Of a DNA stretch of 64,000 nucleotides, positions 60,600 through 64,000 are shown one piece after another. How positions within the stretch are numbered: the first letter of the stretch is position 1; each line of letters starts with the position of its first letter. The notes under the pieces were generated by a model. It saw only the letters and a program-made list of their open reading frames with translations. It was not told the origin of the DNA and made no database searches. Source of the DNA: Colocasia esculenta (lineage: Eukaryota > Streptophyta > Magnoliopsida > Alismatales > Araceae); the NCBI GenBank assembly GCA_014218235.1, contig CM024756.1, forward strand, positions 73,220,152 through 73,284,151. The letters are read 5' to 3'. A program made the translations under genes and the position numbers.

Positions 60600-62391
60600 A
60601 TGGCAGCTCAAGGATATGCTGAAGGTCAATCAGTCACCAGACCTCCATTCTTTGATGGAGAGGACTACCAATATTGGAAGATGAGAATGGAATGCTTCAT
60701 TCGAGGCACAGACTTTGATCTATGGCAGGTAATCGAGGTAGGTGATTATGTTATTGTTCCTATTCCAGGCACTACTGCCATTACAGCAGCAGATAAAAGT
60801 AAATTATCTTTAAACTTTAAAGCTAAGAACTACTTATGTTGTGCTTTATCCAAAAGAGAATTTAGTAGAGTATCTGCATGTAAATCAGCTAAAGAAATAT
60901 GGGATAAACTGCAGATAACTTATGAAGGAACAGATAAAGTAAAACAAACTAGGATAGATATTCTTGTCTCACAATATGAGCAATTTAAAATGCTTCCAAA
61001 TGAAAATATCACTCAGATGTATAATAGATTCTCGAGCATAGTAGTTGGTTTAAACTCTCTTGGTAAAAACCTATCTGATGAAGAAAATGTTAGAAAGATA
61101 CTTAGGTCTTTAACTATCTCATGGACACCTAAAGTAACTGCTATTGAAGAGGCCCATGATCTAACCAAATTATCTATTGATAACTTAATAGGTTCCCTCA
61201 TGGCACATGAAATAAATATGGAGCGTCTATCTGAAAGCTCATCAAAGAAAAAATGTACTAATGCTCTTAAAGTTGTAGCTACTCCTTCTACTTCTTCTTC
61301 TTCCTCAAGTTCCAGAAATGCAGATTCTGAAGACAGTGACGTAGATGAAGTTTGTCCAAGCTTCAGAAAATTTTTAAGAAGAAGAAAAATGGATCAAGAA
61401 GGATTCAAAGGAAAGAGAGAAAAGAAAAAGAACCAGTCTGCTATGAATGCAGAAAACCTGGACATCTAAGACCAGATTGTCCTAAACTAAAGAAGACTGG
61501 TCAACCAGAAAAATCCAAAAAGAAGCACAAGAAATTCAAAAGAAAAGCCATGGCGGCTGCTTGGGAAAATGAAGAGGCCACAAGCTCAGAATCATCAAGC
61601 TCAAATCGGAGAAAGAGCAGGTAAGTCTAGCCCTCATGGTAGGACTAGATGAGGTACATTATGACCCATCTTTTAGCTCTTGCACTGATTCAGGATCAGA
61701 ATCTGAAGACTTAGAAGAAGTCTTTAATGAACTATATGAAAAACATAAAAATGTTGTAAAAGAATTAAAGAGTCTGAAAAACAACACTATTTGCTTAGAA
61801 AACACCAATTCTGATCTTAAATCCGAACTGGAGCAACTAGAAAAACAATTAAAGGACAATAAAGATAATATTTATCTTTTGAATGAAGATTTAAAAAATA
61901 AGGACAATGAAAAATTAGAGTTAGAAGAAAAATTTAAAACTCTAACTGAAGAAAATCTTTATTTAAAAGAATCAGTTAGAAAATTAACTAAAGGGAAAAC
62001 ATCTTTAGCCCTATGTTTAAAAGGATCAAAATCTGGAAATAATAAACAAGGGCTTGGATACATACCTCTGGAAAAAGGAAAACAAGCAATAATTCCAGGA
62101 AAATATCCATTACCAAAATTTGTAAAAGAAACCAAGTTGCCTCAGAAAATGGCCCCTGTAAAAGAAAATGTTTTAAAAAATTATGTCCTAAACAGACATC
62201 ATAAAAACAATAAGAACTGCAAAATAGATTATATTCATTGTTGTTCTCATTGTAATAAATTAGGACACACAGTAAACACCTGCACAACAAGGCACTTAGT
62301 TTGGATTCCTAAAGGTTATTTTCATGCATCTAATCATCAAGGACCCAAAAAGATTTGGGTACCTACCTTGAGTAATGTATTTGCAGGTTAG
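60600..62391 (+). pseudogene. gag: Element E gag, unit 2
   Basis: The copia-type gag domain is open from the native start at 60600 to 61469 (289 codons). The frame change shared with unit 1 lies at about 61341-61351. The stretch 61352-61624 holds the zinc knuckle CYECRKPGHLRPDC and ends by a one-base loss near 61602. The stretch 61636-62391 carries a long Glu/Lys-rich coiled coil and a second CCHC (CCSHCNKLGHTVNTC), ending KKIWVPTLSNVFAG. The first methionines of the last two stretches are not true starts. Confidence 0.88.
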
Positions 62392-62775
62392 CCTTGGAGC
62401 ATCAAAAACCAAGAATGCTCAAGGCAGGAGTGACTGCAGATTCTTCATTCAAATCACATCTGAAGAAAGAGTAGTCACAAAAATGAATTAGTCTTTATTA
62501 CTAACAATTATTTGCAAGTTTCATTCAGGTGGAGTCTCTCATTCAGGGGGAGCACAGATTAAGGGGGAGTCATTCCTTATCAACTATCCTTGTTGAACCC
62601 CTCAATGGTAAGAAATTCTCTCAAAGGGGGAGAGAAATCCCTGGTAAGATCCTTCCTTTTTGGTTAGTGACAAAAAGGGGGAGAGTTTGTATGAATTTTC
62701 TGAATCCTCTATGCTTTATATATATTCTTGTCAGAAAATTCTCATAAATTTTGTCATCACCAAAAAGGGGGAGAT
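62392..62775 (+). promoter_or_regulatory. Element E 3' noncoding, unit 2
   Basis: Same layout as unit 1: deletion scar at about 62413, five purine tracts, internal TGTTGAACCCCTC (about 62591), last tract 62762-62775 abutting LTR 3. Confidence 0.82.
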
Positions 62776-64000
62776 TGTTGAACCACTCTCTATTTGTTCT
62801 TGTATTTTGGTGATAATAAAATTTATGATGTAACTTAAATTGAATATTTTGTTTCATCTGTGTCGCATCAATCTCATAGCAAAATGCTGAGTCTCACATT
62901 GATGCAATATGGCGCACTAAAATGATAAAGTCGATGTCTAACTCATATACATCGATTTCTGTTTAAAGTGCCAAAGTAACAAGCGCTACAACGATTTGCT
63001 AAGAAATCGATGCCATAACGATTTCATAAAAATGTTCGCAACGATTTCTTCTGTAAGCGCAACGACTTGCTAAGAAATCGATGCCATAACGATTTCATAA
63101 AAGTGTTCGCAACGATTTCTTCTGTAAGCGCAACGACTTGCTAAGAAATCGATGCCATAACGATTTCATAAAAATGTTCGCAACGATTTCTTCTGTAAGC
63201 GCAACGACTTGCTAAGAAATCGATGCCATAACGATTTCATAAGTGTTCGCAACGATTTCTTCTGTAAGCGCAACGATTTGCTAAGAAATCGATGCCATAA
63301 CGATTTCATAAGTGTTCGCAACGATTTCTTCTGTAAGCGCAACGACTTGCTAAGAAATCGATGCCATAACGATTTCATAAGTGATCACATCGATTTCTTT
63401 ACTGATCACAACGATTTCTTCAGAAGATCATAACGATTTGCTTGCATAACGATTTCATAAATAATCACATCGATTTCTTTATAAATGAGCAACGACTCTT
63501 CACATAACGATTTCATAAGTCATGCTCATAACGATTTCTTCATGGATTCTGATCAAACTCAGATTGCCTTTATATTTCAAATATGCTTGGCGCTTAAATG
63601 AAAAGTCAAATATCTTCTGACAAAAAGCTGTATGCATAATCTTGTCAGAAAAAGATATGACCTACTAATTTTAGTATGATTAGCAGAAGCACAGTACTAT
63701 ACATCGTTTATCATAAAACACTTTTTTTATGCTAACACTTTCTTCTATGTGTACAGACCTCGAAGACCGTCAGAGTCTGATTAAGACAAATGAAGAGGAG
63801 ATGAGCAACGGCTAGAAATCCAACGGATCTCTTCAACGGATCCATTCAAATTGCTCATATAAAAGAAGAAGCTTAGCTGAAGAAAAGCAAGGCCCTTTTC
63901 CTGAATATCTTTGAAGGAGTGTACAACTGTGAGAAGAACCTCAACGACACATACACTCAAAGAAAGAGAGAAAGAGCCTGAGCCCAGAAGAAGCACTCAA
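62776..64000 (+). mobile_element. Element E LTR 3 (cut by window end)
   Basis: Almost identical to LTR 2 over the visible 1225 bp, with the same five-copy tandem repeat and a TATA box at 63858-63864. The array may continue beyond the window. Confidence 0.93.

Larger units (their letters stand above)
54718..64000 (+). mobile_element. Element E: tandem array of a gag-only Sirevirus derivative
   Basis: LTR (54718-56402), internal (56403-58639), LTR (58640-60537), internal (60538-62775), LTR (62776 to past 64000). From PBS to PBS the unit is 4135 bp. Each internal region has a PBS, a full-length-type gag and repeated polypurine tracts but no protease, integrase, RT or RNase H. This layout fits the TR-GAG class of non-autonomous LTR elements. 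The array could arise by unequal recombination between LTRs. Confidence 0.88.

Overview
The window is plant nuclear DNA made almost entirely of LTR retrotransposons. The plant assignment rests on the families present: Ty1/copia elements of Sirevirus (SIRE/Maximus) type, a chromodomain-bearing Ty3/gypsy element of Tekay/Del type, and initiator-Met-tRNA primer-binding sites. I found no convincing host gene, tRNA, rRNA or CRISPR array. I cannot name the species or say monocot versus dicot. Element names below (A to F) are mine.

Left flank (1-13035): a minus-strand gypsy LTR related to element C (1-1614); a minus-strand Sirevirus LTR fragment (about 2050-3070); then element A, a decayed plus-strand Sirevirus lacking its 5' end (gag-PR-IN-RT-RNase H about 3085-7500, 3' LTR 8111-10497). 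AT-rich DNA with a probable minus-strand gypsy LTR follows (10498-12496).

Centre (13036-54717): a nest that I could order because target-site duplications (TSDs) are visible. The outermost target is a GC-rich gypsy-like LTR, F (13036-14486 plus 54010-54717). Element B, a minus-strand Sirevirus, inserted into it (14487-54004, TSD GAGCG). Into B went a plus-strand solo LTR (22442-24587, in the integrase) and the Tekay chromovirus C (27390-51940, in gag, TSD GTTGT). Into C went a solo LTR (28158-30351, in the 5' LTR, TSD CAAGT) and the Sirevirus D (37139-48507, just before the chromodomain, TSD GCATG). B and D each carry a long extra open reading frame between RNase H and the 3' LTR, with parallel layout: globular N-terminal region, acidic linker, coiled coil.

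Right flank (54718-64000): a head-to-tail array LTR-gag-LTR-gag-LTR of a pol-less Sirevirus derivative, E, with a repeat unit of about 4.135 kb that continues past the window end. Protease, integrase, RT and RNase H are missing from both units, apparently by the same deletion.

All pol genes carry stops or frameshifts, so no element in the window looks autonomous. The points most worth pursuing are the gag-only tandem array, the extra ORFs of B and D, the CTGTCGACAG palindromes shared by the LTR of D and the region before its extra ORF, family-specific inverted-motif clusters in every LTR, and two probable introns in the gag of C.
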